A DNA stretch of 64,000 nt from Rhizophlyctis rosea (lineage: Eukaryota; Chytridiomycota; Chytridiomycetes; Rhizophlyctidales; Rhizophlyctidaceae). Positions within the stretch are counted from its first letter, which is position 1. Every line of letters begins with the position of its first letter. Below, one piece after another: positions 12,510 through 23,599 of the stretch. The DNA is taken from positions 7,638 through 71,637 of the forward strand of contig JADGJC010000192.1 in assembly GCA_027596075.1 (NCBI GenBank). Direction: 5' to 3'. The notes beneath the pieces are model-generated. The model was given only the letters and a program-made list of their open reading frames with translations. It did no database searches and was not told the origin of the DNA. The translations under genes were made by a program, and so were the position numbers.

Positions 12510-15270
12510 GTCCGCAAAGCCACCCCCAACTTTTCAGAGTTCCAGAGATTCCAACGTTGAGAGACTCCTAGTCAATACATCGAGGATCGAGAGGATGGCC
12601 TAACTCAATGGGAATCCTAATGTTCAAAACGTCAGGCCACACTTCCCTACTTGAACCACTTGACAACGATGCGTACACCATCTGTTTCGGTGCTCCCAGT
12701 GTCGATACTGCAGAGAGAAGAAAAAAAGAGCAGTGAGTCAATATCTTCGCACTCCCGCAGTCAAGTTCGACACAACCTGCGTATATTGTTCATCAAGATG
12801 AAAATGAATACAGCCATGCCATGCAGTCTCACTCATGTCGACTGAGAACTACAAGCGTGATGTAGCGCTCGAAACCTGATTGAAGTCTTCAATTTAGGAA
12901 ACCAACACCGAAATACCTCAACATTAACCACGCCAAACTCTCGGCAATGGTCCGAGGCTGGACAAAAGAAACAATGATTCCCTTTCGACGGAGAATCTCA
13001 TGCCTGACACGATAGAATATCATCGGCGCTGACATCCCGTGCAACTGACCAGAATATCTTGTTGACTCATCAATTCACCATACTCTAAATTTGTATATTT
13101 GTGATTGCGGATGGGCGGAGCAATCGACCTTTTTGTCCCGAACGTACCTTTGAAGATATGGCTGCGAATGCACGATTCGGACTTGCTACAGCGCCGTGCT
13201 GCCCTAGATATATGACGACATTGGTTTCGAGACATGTGCCGCAGTAAGAAAAACGGATCAAATAGATTGCCCGACTTCGCTGAATGCATATGTTGCCATA
13301 CTTTCCCTTTCTCAATGTGCATGATTTGCTCTAGCTTGCATACGCAGGCCCTGGAGCTGCCGAGCCATACCACATTACAAACCGACCCATCCCTTTTTTG
13401 AAGTCGTCTTGCACTTCTTGCGAATGAAAGGAATCTCTGGGTTGAACAAAAAGACAGCCCAGACATATCAAATGGCACCATCATGCAGTGTTTACAAACA
13501 TGCATAATGATTTAGAATTGCATCGGTGATGGCAGATCATAGCATTCATTAGAGCCTGAGTGCCATCTCACCCACTGGCACGGAGAATCTAAAGAAGTTC
13601 GATTGAATGATGCATTCCCGGAAAACGAGATACGTAGCCACGTCGCCATGCGCCTCCGCATGGTTCTTTGCTCAAGTCTGATGCTCCTTTCCGTTGTCAA
13701 AGCTCCAGAAACCAGGACGGAGTTCCTCGCATACACTTCTTTCATATCTCAAAGTCGGCCCATGATCTCCACTATGTCATTTCATAGGGTAGGTCACTTT
13801 CTCATAAGGCACAATAACCAAGAAAGACTACAACAAATGCAATCATATCATCCCATTACCCGAGTCATTCCGAAGCCTCCGTCAGTAGTGGGCGACCACG
13901 TCAGCAGTTGCTAAAACGTTGTATGTACCCTTGACTGGTCCCAACTTTCTTTTCCACCTGTTGAAGCAAACCTCACTCGGCGTCTTCTAAACCTCACGGA
14001 TGATGAATCCAATGCATGCATTGCCGCAAATGTAAACATTAGCTAGAGACTGAAATAGATGAGTCTCTTGCGTGACCACTCCGTGACTTCTGATTTTTGC
14101 TTCTGCGTTCCCAATTGAGCGCTTCTCTTCACATGAGCGTCAAAAAGAATGCCCGACCTCAACGCGAAAAGACCCCCAGCAGCAAGCAAGAACAGTTGCT
14201 TGTTTGGGAATTGGAACATGTTCATTGCATGTCAATTCGGCACTCGAAATGTATACAATGGAGCTGAGTGAAGGATCGAGATATTTCCAATTAGGTACAA
14301 TAACCATGCAAAAGATATCCAGTTTGATCGCGGACAAAAATTATACGTCCGGCTCGAGGCAATTTTGCACGATACCTGGAAAGGCAGAAAGCATGTCAGA
14401 TGCATCACGTTGTTTGTTTGCAACTTCGCGACAATGGAGACGCTCACGCCCGACACAGCATTGGATCGAGTGATCGATTAAAATAACGGATGGCAAAATT
14501 CTACATGTGATATAATGTTATCGTGATTCGCTCAAACGACAGCTCGATTATTTAGGAGCTGCAACAATTTCTTTTCCGTTCATACTGCTCAGATTGATTT
14601 GAGGAGAATGTCTCAGAGCAAAAATAATGAATACTACACAAGGATTCAACCATGTGTCATTACAATCTCTTCGATTGCGTGACGAGGATGGACTTCAGTC
14701 TGACCATGATTGGGTAAGGCGTCTGGGTGTGTCTCGGATGGTGCATTGGAGGCCTGTGCGCATGTGCTTCCAACTAATAGACCTGAAAGGGTTGAAGCTG
14801 ACACAGGTCTTTCCCGCTGGCACAAATTCAAACAATCATCAAAGAATTCCCGTTCTGTGCTGTGGATTTCACTTTTCCCCCAGTCCACCTTCAACAACTT
14901 GCTGAATCGTTCATCTTTGTCGTGTGCTCAGGCGATTGCTTTTGCGTAGGTAAAGATTGATGAGGTGGATTGTATGCCCAAGTCGAACAATATTTGCATG
15001 CGTATGCCAATCTGTAAGATGTCCTGCTGAAATTGATGAAGTTGTCTGCCGTCCTTGAGAGCTATTACGGACTGCGGAGTTTGCAACAATGACGAAAGAT
15101 TTTGAACGCAATGGAAAAAAAAGCGTTCGGGATGCGCATTGCAGGTCGAATGGCTATGAACTGGAATGTATTCGGGTTCTGGCTGTATGAACTCCTCTGC
15201 AAGGTATGTCTTATTCACCTGCAGCCTCTGTACATACAGTGCATTTGAAAATTTCAAACCCAATGCTCAA
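12510..15270. other. Gene-poor stretch, no convincing gene
   Basis: No domain, exon chain or RNA gene recognised. The longest frame is 161 codons on the minus strand at 13,020-13,505; it has no recognisable motif and is overlapped by other frames of similar length, as expected by chance. Confidence 0.45.
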
Positions 15271-15278
15271 CCTCACCA

Positions 15279-16868
15279 CTACTCCACCCCACCTACACCC
15301 CCTCCCCCCCGCGGCCCCCACCCCCCCCCCAAAACCCCCCCCCAAACACACCAACCCCCACCCCCCCCCCACCCCACAGTCCGCCCCCCAATCCACGCCC
15401 CAAAAGCACTCCACCCACACCCACCCACACCACCCTCTTCCCCCTCCCTCTCACAAACCCCTTTCAACATCTCATACCTCCTCATCATCCACTCATGCCT
15501 CCTCTTCCCATCCTCATCACCTTTTCCCTCCTCAACAACACCTTCAATCCCCCTCCACAACTTCTCCAAACACACCGGACATAGGTACGGCGGTATCCTC
15601 CCATCCTGCGCTATGGAAGAAGTGCCTTGCATCAAGCAAGCGTAGTATACACAATGATCCAATCCGAAAGTGTGGAGGATTTCGTGGGTTAGGGTGCGGA
15701 GGAGGCGGAAGTGGAAGGAGGGGGGTGTGTGGTGTGCGTTGGAGGTTCGTGTTGAGGTGGAGTTGGATGAGCGGTAGGCGGCGACGGCGAGGGATAGGGG
15801 CGTGATGGGATTTGTTGTTATGTCGAGTAGAGCAGGGGTAGTGTATGGTGCGTCTGTTATTCCCCTCTTGCGTTTCTTCCCTTTTGTCTTTTCGTCATCA
15901 TCATAATCATTCTCCTGACCAGTTTGTCTTACGAATTCCCAGCAATGACTAGCAGGCCATTCATGTTGTGCATCTACGTCTTCAGGAGGCTCTACATACC
16001 TCGCGCCGCTCACAACTGCAACGCGGTCGCCACCGTATGCTCGTCCACATATGAACTCGTCGTCGTCGTCTTCAAATAGATCATGCTGTGTCAGGAGGGT
16101 GATTGAGTATGCATCATCTGGGATTGAGGTAAGAAGCCCGTCAATGAGATCAGGCAACTGGAGTTGGTGAGAGTACAGGGAGGAGGCAGGACGGGAGCGG
16201 GTGCGGATTTGTGTGAGGGTTGATGGGGGAGTTAGGAGTGCGATTTTCGGTGTAGAGCGGGATTTAGTGTTTTGATCCCACGAGGTAAAGGATAATGGCG
16301 GAGATAGGAAGTTGACAGGTAATGGGCAAAAGAATGCCGAGAGGTAGTTTTGGATAGTTTCAAGATCGATGGTTGCCGGCTCCTGTGCGACAGAGCTCAC
16401 CTTTGCTTTCTTCACCTGTGATGATTTCTGCTCACGTGGAGGACTCCATCCCGTCATAAAACTCACTTCCTTCCCGATAGTTGGAGGTGGAGCAATATAG
16501 ACTGTCTTCCTTTCCTTCGTCACCTCATTTCGGTTCTTGTCTCGTGTCCAGCTTCTCAGTGATTGTGGAGGGCGTTTACGGTCAAGTGCCAAGTCATCAT
16601 CAGGCAAAGCTAGAGGACCGGGGAATGTGGAGAGAGGTGGCTCGATTGAAGGATCAGACTGGGGCAGATCGGCGTACGATGGTGAGCTCTTAGATGGTGC
16701 TCGACCCGAAGGGAAACGGGCGGCGATCCGCTTTTCGGCTAGCAGACGGACGAAATAGTTGAAGGTTGTTTGATGATGAAAGTCTAGGGCGAGAGTATTA
16801 TGGCGGCAAGGAGCATCGTCGGTTCTGACCATCTTTGCCGAATGATAGTGAAATCGCAAGAAGAACAA
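15279..16868 (-). CDS. Archaemetzincin-type zinc metalloprotease
   Basis: Predicted zinc aminopeptidase/protease of the archaemetzincin (AMZ, peptidase M54) family; substrate unknown. A single uninterrupted frame of 529 codons carries the signature HEILHTFGLDHC at about residues 395-406, then C411-x-M413 and C430-x-x-C433. This is the M54 pattern HExxHxxGxxHC-x4-CxM-(16-17)-CxxC: three zinc-ligand His, catalytic Glu396 and the second four-Cys zinc site. The N-terminal half has family-like stretches (LPDLIDGLLTSIPDDAYSITLLT) and charged insertions (FEDDDDE, KGKKRKRG). The last 50 or so residues are an odd Gly/Trp-rich tail read from a C-rich homopolymeric tract, which could hide a sequencing frameshift. 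A second possible start is at 16832 (MVRTDD). Confidence 0.9.
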   Translation of the reverse strand: MFFLRFHYHSAKMVRTDDAPCRHNTLALDFHHQTTFNYFVRLLAEKRIAARFPSGRAPSKSSPSYADLPQSDPSIEPPLSTFPGPLALPDDDLALDRKRPPQSLRSWTRDKNRNEVTKERKTVYIAPPPTIGKEVSFMTGWSPPREQKSSQVKKAKVSSVAQEPATIDLETIQNYLSAFFCPLPVNFLSPPLSFTSWDQNTKSRSTPKIALLTPPSTLTQIRTRSRPASSLYSHQLQLPDLIDGLLTSIPDDAYSITLLTQHDLFEDDDDEFICGRAYGGDRVAVVSGARYVEPPEDVDAQHEWPASHCWEFVRQTGQENDYDDDEKTKGKKRKRGITDAPYTTPALLDITTNPITPLSLAVAAYRSSNSTSTRTSNAHHTPPSFHFRLLRTLTHEILHTFGLDHCVYYACLMQGTSSIAQDGRIPPYLCPVCLEKLWRGIEGVVEEGKGDEDGKRRHEWMMRRYEMLKGVCEREGEEGGVGGCGWSAFGAWIGGRTVGWGGGGGWCVWGGVLGGGWGPRGGGGVGGVE

Positions 16869-16899
16869 ATTCCAATCCCTCCTTCAAAGTTCAAAGTGG

Positions 16900-19140
16900 C
16901 CTTCTGCTCACGCCAGGTCCAACGTGGCACAACAGTGGCTTGCGGGAGGCGGTGTCGGAGTTGCTGAGGAGCGGACCCTCGCGTTCTTCACACCTTGTCT
17001 TCGCTTTCAATACCACTTCCGTACCAGCGCGTACCTCTTGCAAAGCGTACTATATGATTTGATCCAACACTTCCAAAGTCAGCAGATGACAGAGACTATA
17101 AGTTTCATGAGTACGGCCAGCTCTTGCAACTTCATTCTGCCAAGATTGAGTTTAGCAGGTCGCAAAGTTTGACATCTGGCGTATTGGATAACAAGACAGC
17201 TACCATTTCTCCTGGAAAGCAACTCCTTTGCATATATTCAGCGTCATATCCGTATGTAATCTTGAGAAAGACTGAGCGGCTCCATATATACCTCAGATAT
17301 CCATATTATTTGCAGCTGCAGCGCAAAGGTGCTTGCCCAATGTAGAATTTTCACAACTTCTATCGCAAAAAACAAATCCCTACAAGAAAATTCTCAGTCC
17401 AGCGTTCTTTGTGGACGGCCAAAGTCATCAGCCGGGGACGGTTTGGTTGATGCTTTTGACTCTTTTGTAACTCGACTTCAAGGTTGATTCCAAGACTTCT
17501 CACAATCTAGGTGCAGAAACTGGTGATGCAAAAAAGGTATTGAAAGATCGCTCAAAAACTGGATCGCACACTGCGACGGGCTGTGAACAAGCTCCAACAT
17601 GAAATATTACGCCTTATGACTCTCAAAGTCGAGCACGACGAAGTTGTTATGGTCAGAAGCCAAGGTGGCTGGCCTTTGAGAATCAGCACCCTTGACAAAA
17701 CAAAAAGAGACGCTCACTGAGTTGCAGCGAGATGACCATACCCGCCAATGTGCTGAGGACGTGGATCAATGGACCTTTCATGCGGGTCAAACATGAGAGA
17801 CGACACTACACATGCTTCCTCTACGAACATGATCCAATCACCTCATCTCTCTTTCAGTCTGACCGAAAGGCCCGCCACAATTGCCATATGATCAGAGTGC
17901 ACTGAGTAAAGAAGAGATGAAGGGTGTTTGGAATAGCAACGTCCAATGGACACACCATCTAGCCAGTCATTTCATTCATTCATTCATGACCACATCAAAG
18001 GTAGAAGTGGCACACACGTAAAACGAGAGTCAATGCAACCGCTCGTGACAAATAGGGCAGTGGAGATTCCAACTTCTCCGTTCTCAGGCGGAGGCACGTT
18101 TTCACGCAGTGCAAGCCGACGGCGGAACTGAGCTGTATTGGCCTTCATAACCGCGACATACGTCTTGTTCTGCTTTTTGTGCAGAGATGGATGATTGATA
18201 TTGAGATGTACGACACGGCCGTTTCTCCAAAAAAGAAAATGGTACCACCCCGAATGGACATTGACGAGGGTCATGCTCTCACTTCTCTCCACTGCCTGCC
18301 CAAACCGCAAGCTCTAACTCCCTCTTCATCCATTTGGAAGAGAAAGGCACTCTGCCCACATGCTCAAGATGCACAACACTCTTGCTCGTCGAGTGTTATT
18401 ACCCACAGGGGCAAAAAGAAACGGTGACTCAGAGCGAAAACAATTCGAAAAACATTCAGCGAGTAAAAGCTGCATTGCCGTGCTGTAGACTGATCACATG
18501 CAACTTTCCTTCATCGGATTTGATGATAATGGGAACACGAAGTACTGGGAGTGGCAAGCGTCATCGCATTGGAACACATTCACACCTGCACAACAAATCA
18601 AACACAGATACACTAAAACTGCAAAAATTTCATTCAAACACAAAAAAAACTAACCAAGGTACAAATATTCCCTTTTTACTCCCCCCCCCCCCGACGCACT
18701 TATAGTCCCCCCATATAGTGCCCCCAAAATAGTATTAGTCCCACCAAAAAACTAAAAACCCTAGAGTCCCGGGTATAGAAAAAGAAAAAACTAAGGAAAA
18801 ACGTAATACAAAAGAAAAGAAAAAATAGAAAACTCTAGGTTACGTCCCACATACACACTACACTACTCTCTCCCCAAAAACGAAACAGAAGGTATAGCCG
18901 GTAGAAGAGGACCGGATGGAACGACGTTGTTGTTGTGGTTTTTTTTTCGGTGTTTTTTCGGGTTTTTGATGGCGAGGGTTTCACCAGTAGGAGGGGGATT
19001 CGTCGAGAGCGCTGTAGGAGAGAGGAAAGGAAGAGTGAGTGAGGATGTAATGGAGGAAGGGGATGCTGGGGTAACCACACCGAAGAAGTGATGATGGACA
19101 CCCTACCCCATATGATACATACACGCCGCCCCCCCGAACG
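16900..19140. other. Intergenic, with a possible Zn-cluster relic
   Basis: No intact gene seen. It holds a (CATT)n microsatellite at 17,968-17,987, a possible Zn2Cys6 fragment near 18.3-18.5 kb, a run of C at 18,681-18,692, and an A-rich stretch (18,600-18,840) before the 3' end of the E3 ligase gene. Confidence 0.45.
18288..18480 (+). pseudogene. Possible relic of a Zn2Cys6 cluster
   Basis: One frame reads KGTLPTCSRCTTLLLVECYY, which resembles the second half of a fungal Zn2Cys6 cluster (P-x-C-x2-C-x6-C), with one extra residue before the last Cys. Upstream, in another frame, TACPNRKL followed by a stop could be the remains of the first half. The frames do not join and no middle homology domain follows. 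Chance similarity remains possible. Confidence 0.3.
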
Positions 19141-19150
19141 AAACTGGTGC

Positions 19151-21238
19151 TCACATCTCCTCGATGAAGTCGGACATGCAGGTGTCGCAGCGGATGGTGC
19201 CTTGGACGAGGGTTGTGGTGGTTTCGGACTGGAGGGGAAGAGAAGGTGGTAATTTAGTGACCATGTAATCAGAGGTATGACGTTTACTTATATACAAAGA
19301 GGATGTATAGATATATACCTGACACTGATGACACCAAAACGCCGCCATAGGCGTAGTCCTCATACTCGCCCTCCTCAACGTAGCATGCACCGAACTCCTC
19401 CTCCTCCTGCTGCTCCCCGCACCACCACTCGAAGATCCCACCCCATCCTCCTCCATCCCCACACCCAAACTCGAAGACGAAGACCCCACACCCCCTTCCT
19501 GAATCGCGTGCTGCGTCTGCACAACCTGACTCCCAAGCGTCTCCTCAACCCTCCTCACATCCCTCTCCTGCTCCATCTCAACCTCATCCCCACTCTCCTC
19601 CTCATCGCTCTCCTCCCCGTCCGCAACAGGACTGCTCGTCCGACTGCCGTCTTCCGTCGTTGTAGACGACACCGGGGGGTTGGAGCCGGGAGGTGGGGCC
19701 ATGGGAGCGTTGGGGGGTAGTTGGTCGAGTTCAAGCGTGTTGAGGACCTTGGTGTTGTACCCGAAGCAGGATGCACACTTGTGGTACATGAAGTGGAACT
19801 TGGCGTATGATTTCTTTTCGCAGTCGTTGCAGTATATTTGGTTGATGAGGTTGTCGTATTCGGGGGGCATTTGTTGTTGGGAGAGGGCGAGGTCGATGCG
19901 GCGGAAGTAGCTGGGGTGGGTTGGAAGGAAAAGGAGTTAGTTGTGATGATAAGCGCGCGCGCGCGAGAGAGAGAGAGAGGGGGGGTGACGATAACTTACT
20001 CAGTCATATCCGCCAAACTCTTCAAACAAGTCGGACACTGATAACTCGTCTGAATGTACTCCTGATGACACTTGTAATGTATGCAGTGCCCACACGGCAT
20101 GAAGATGACCGTCGTAGTACTCGTAAACATGTACTCCCCACAAATCGGACAGTCGCTTTCCAAATTCCTCTCAATACACTTATGCCTCCCCTCCAACGAA
20201 ATCGCCATACACACATTGCACTTCTTGCAGTGGAAGTAATCAACCCCCAACCCCTTCCCGATACGACAGATCCCGCAATCGGCACAGTGGTAGATGTTCT
20301 TGCGCGGGTCCGAGTCCCAGAGCTTGCATTCTTTGCAGTAGTAGCGGGCGACGCGTTTGCGGCAAGAGTCGTTGGTGCAGTCTTGGGAGGCCGGTTGGAC
20401 GGTGCCGCAGTACATGCACATCATGGTTGTGATCATGTTTCGGATGATGTTGTGGTCGGAGACTTCGTCGTGGCAGAAGCGGCAGGTGTCCCATTTTCCG
20501 CAGCAGTGGGCTTGGAGCTTTGCGGCGCGTTGGTAGTGTTTGCAGCCGAGGATGCCGAGGCTTGCGTCCTGTGTTGGCAAAGAAAGGGGGAATGAGTCAG
20601 TTTGAGGGACAACGACCGTTGCGAGTCACCACTTGCGATGTGATGGGAGATAACTTACGTGGTACGTCGGTTGCCGGTCCGCATCCGTGACCAAGTCGAA
20701 GTTCGACCGACGGTTCTCGAGCTTGTTCTTTGCTTGGTGCGTGACGCCGCGCTGTTGTTGACGCTGGCTCCACCCGCTTGTCATGAGTTCCTAATAGTTC
20801 GCAAAGGCCGAGAGGGTAAGCATCACACGAACAATCAAACCTAAAACACCCAAGCAAACAACAAACCTGAATCTTCTTCGCCTTATCCGCAGCACCCAAC
20901 GTCGAATCCGTCTGAATCAACATAATCCTCTTCCTCAACTCACTCTGCGCAGCCTCCCTCGCAGCAGCATCATCATCCCCACCATCCTTCTCATCCTCAT
21001 CCCCTTCTTCATCACCCTCACTCTCCTCATCCCAATCAACTTCCTCGTCCATCACCACGTCCTCGTCTTGTTGCGCGCGGTGCGGCGGGTGCGTGGCGTA
21101 CATGAGGTCGGAGGAGGATGAGGCCGCGGATGTTGAGGCGTTCGTGGTTGTTGTTGTTGTTGTGCCGTCGCTTTGTTGCGGGGTCATCATGGCGCCGCTG
21201 AGGGCGCGGAAGAGGAGACGGGCGGCGACGTTGGACAT
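19151..21238 (-). CDS. RCHY1/PIRH2-like CHY-CTCHY-RING E3 ubiquitin ligase with extra C-terminal zinc ribbon
   Basis: Predicted ubiquitin ligase. Five exons (21238-20867, 20790-20659, 20568-20000, 19910-19319, 19228-19151) with consistent phases give 580 residues. The N-terminus is disordered and acidic (WDEESEGDEEGDEDEKDG). A CHY zinc finger (about 177-235) and CTCHY finger (about 246-302) follow, then a RING at 308-349 with CPICGEYMF and CGHCIHYKC, then a zinc ribbon (about 359-415; CNDCEKKSYAKFHFMYHKC) as in RCHY1. This is the RCHY1 order. After a Ser/Glu-rich linker comes a second ribbon, WCHQCQ (550-555) plus CDTCMSDFIEEM (569-580), joined across the last intron. It resembles the N-terminal zinc ribbon of RNF126/RNF115 (PF14369). 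That addition is unusual; the rest is standard. Confidence 0.88.
19951..19981. repeat. (GC)n-(GA)n microsatellite in intron
   Basis: A GC dinucleotide run passes directly into a GA run and a G tract. It lies within the intron (19,999-19,911) between exons 3 and 4 of the E3 ligase gene. Confidence 0.85.
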
Positions 21239-21429
21239 GGAGGGTGTGTTTTCTTTGCGGGTTTTTCGTGTGTGTGGGGGGTTTGGTAGGGAGGTTTTGA
21301 TGGTTGTGTGTATGTGGTGTTGTTTCTGTTGCAGAGCGAATAGGGCTGTATAACTCAATATGGAATAGCTTTGGATCGATTCTTTTCCCGCTTTTACGAG
21401 CAATTGAGTATGAAACGAGTGATGAAAGA

Positions 21430-22620
21430 GGTTGGAGGAGCGGGGGTCCTCAGGGGAGTCCTTTTCAGCTTCGTGAGCGATAGATGATGGCCCAAAAACA
21501 AAAAAAAAGTGGCGAGCAGGCCAGCAATCAACTCAGCCGAAAAACACGCTCTTGTGTGTAATATGATGTGATTCTGGTCCTCTTATGAAAGGGAGGTGCA
21601 AGCGATCGATGACCCTCAATGAAGCATCGTCTCTTGGCTAGTCACATTATGGCGGACTGTCATGGACAATTGAGCCGGATGCAGTCGGGAGCGGCGGGGA
21701 GGTGCGGCAATGCTAGCATCACCTTTTACCGTCTCCCTTATTGCGCCGCCCATTGAGAACGGATGATGGAGGTGTGATCCATCCGCATGTGATTGGCAGC
21801 CAGACTGGCCCCTAGTGGCGTGTCACGTCGGTTTGTTTGGATCAATGCAGAGAGGGTCGCCTGATGATCGGTCGTCATCAGGTCATGATTGCTCACTAGT
21901 ATAAGTTTGTTTACATCAATAGCAAGTGAGGGTCGTCTAGTCGATCGAACCGTGATTCGGGTTCAGGAGGGTGGATAGAACCTTCATAAAGGTTGGGAGG
22001 GGGCTCAATACCCCGCTTGAACAATGTGGACGGTGCCCTTTCGCGAGGGTCCTAGTGAATTTTTGTCAATATTCTCGACCGTCATTCGTCCTTTCGTCAC
22101 GTTGAGGAGCGAGGTGGACTTGATATATTAGGTCGTTCTGGAAGGCAACTGGGTGTTGGTAGATGGATAAACTATGGTTGAGGACTTTGGAGGCAATAGG
22201 ATTAGATGTATTATCGCAAGCGTAGCATCGCAAGAGCTGATCATGCTACCACCCACACATCGAGCTCGAATATACTTGAGATGTATCAACAAAGAAGCAT
22301 TCATGGGCCAAATACAATTGAGGTGTGATTGTGGAACGTATGGGTCGTGAGACGTTTAGCTCACTATGGTGGTATGATGCTCGTTCGATAGTGGATGGTC
22401 CCGATGATGGATGGTGCGCACATAACGAACATAAACTTGGCACAGTGAAACTCAACTGGACATCATTCTCTGCACGCGATCTAGCATGTTTATTTTGATA
22501 CAAGGGAGAAAAGGGGAATGCGAAAACTGCTATAAACAAAGTATGCTACATGGGTGGGGGGTTTCTTGTTCCCTGCCCCGGTACGCAACTAGCCCAACTA
22601 GCCCCGGCTCTTGGGAAGAG
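21430..22620. other. Intergenic region between E3 ligase and C2 gene
   Basis: Upstream side of the E3 ligase gene and downstream side of the C2-domain gene. Only short frames without recognisable features, and no promoter element I can assign with confidence. Confidence 0.5.
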
Positions 22621-22630
22621 GCTGTTGGAC

Positions 22631-23278
22631 TTAGATAGCGCGGATTTGGAGGTGGACCTCGCCGTGGGAGCGGAGGTGGAGGGCGCCGTGGAGCTTGACG
22701 TAGTCTATTGAGTTGGATGGGGGTTGATTGGTGAATGTTGTGGAGATGGAACTTAGATTCAATCTGCTTCGCCGGATACTCCAGCCTTCCCCACATCCAA
22801 TCCACTATGGTGCGCGAAGCGCACATACCAGTCTGCTTCGCAGATGCAATTTCCTGTGCGCTGCGCACACTTGATTGTCTGCTTCGCAGACAGGCAATGC
22901 CATCCATCTCCTGTGCGCTGCGCGCATTCACCAATCTGCTTCGCAGTGCCCCCCAAAATGAAAAATGAACACTAGGCAGTCACCAAACTCACCATCAAAG
23001 ACACCACCGTTGAGGACATCAGTGAGGTCGACGTGGCCCTCACCGATCGCGTCCTTGTCAGCGACGTCCTTGTCGTAGACCTTGATGTAGAGCTTCTTCT
23101 TTCCCTCAGTGTGAAGGGTGAAAGTCTCGTTGAAGACGGGGTTGTTTGAGTTCTTGACGACACCGGTAGCCTGCTTGTGGTCGTCGTTGACCCAGAGTTC
23201 GACGTAGGCGTCGTTTTGGCCGAGGGTCTCCTCGTCCTTGAGGTTCTTGGCGTCGAGGACACGGACTTGGATGGACAT
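22631..23278 (-). CDS. Small single C2-domain protein
   Basis: Single C2 domain of the kind that binds membranes, often in a calcium-dependent way. Two exons, 23278-22993 and 22704-22631, join after one base of a codon (donor GTGAGT, acceptor AATAG) to give 119 residues, nearly all one C2 fold. It runs MSIQVRVLDAKNLKDEE, NDAYVELWV, NPVFNETFTL, KLYIKVYDKDVADKDAIGEG and ends LHLRSHGEVHLQIRAI. Asp residues fall at the usual calcium-loop positions (NDAY, DKDVADKD). There is no signal peptide or membrane segment. The intron is 288 nt, several times longer than others in the window, and holds a hairpin array. A TATA box lies 110 nt upstream of the ATG. Confidence 0.88.
22761..22947. repeat. Array of alternating short hairpins inside the C2 gene intron
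   Basis: Six clear short palindromes and one imperfect one. Type 1 is TCTGCTTCGCAGA (5-7 bp stem, TTC loop) at 22,832-22,844, 22,876-22,892 and 22,935-22,947, with a degenerate copy at 22,761-22,776. Type 2 is GTGCGCGAAGCGCAC at 22,810-22,824 and TGTGCGCTGCGCACA at 22,855-22,869 and 22,912-22,926 (6-bp stems, 3-nt loops). The types alternate, with centres about 21-35 bp apart. All lie between the splice sites of the intron 22,992-22,705. Confidence 0.85.
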
Positions 23279-23387
23279 GGTTGTGGACGGTTTTCGGTTG
23301 TGTGGGTGTGGGAAGTGAGTTTGTGTTGGTTTGTTTGGTTGTGGGAAGTGTAAGATCTTGCAAGATGGCGGACGGGAAGAGGCAGGC

Positions 23388-23395
23388 TATTTATA
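23388..23395 (-). promoter_or_regulatory. TATA box of the C2-domain gene
   Basis: TATAAATA on the minus strand, inside the short palindrome CTATAAATAG, 110 nt upstream of the ATG at 23,278. Sequence and distance suit a core promoter; not tested by expression data. Confidence 0.6.
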
Positions 23396-23528
23396 GTTGT
23401 GGGGCATTTGAGCGTGGGAATGTAAACCTTGTTTGCCCGTTCACGCCATGCCACGATCGTATGTCCGCCACGCACTTTGGGGCATAGTGAGTTGATGCCT
23501 CCTGCCTGCCATTTGGCGGCGCGGATCT

Positions 23529-23540
23529 GATTGGCCAATC
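23529..23540. promoter_or_regulatory. Palindromic CCAAT box
   Basis: The perfect palindrome GATTGGCCAATC contains CCAAT on both strands and lies about 135 bp upstream of the TATA box of the C2-domain gene. This is a typical spacing for a CCAAT (HAP/NF-Y) element. The function is inferred from motif and position only. Confidence 0.45.
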
Positions 23541-23599
23541 AAATTGCGCAGCCGTCCACTTCATTCGCCATATCTGGGCAATAATGAACAGGGACCCGA

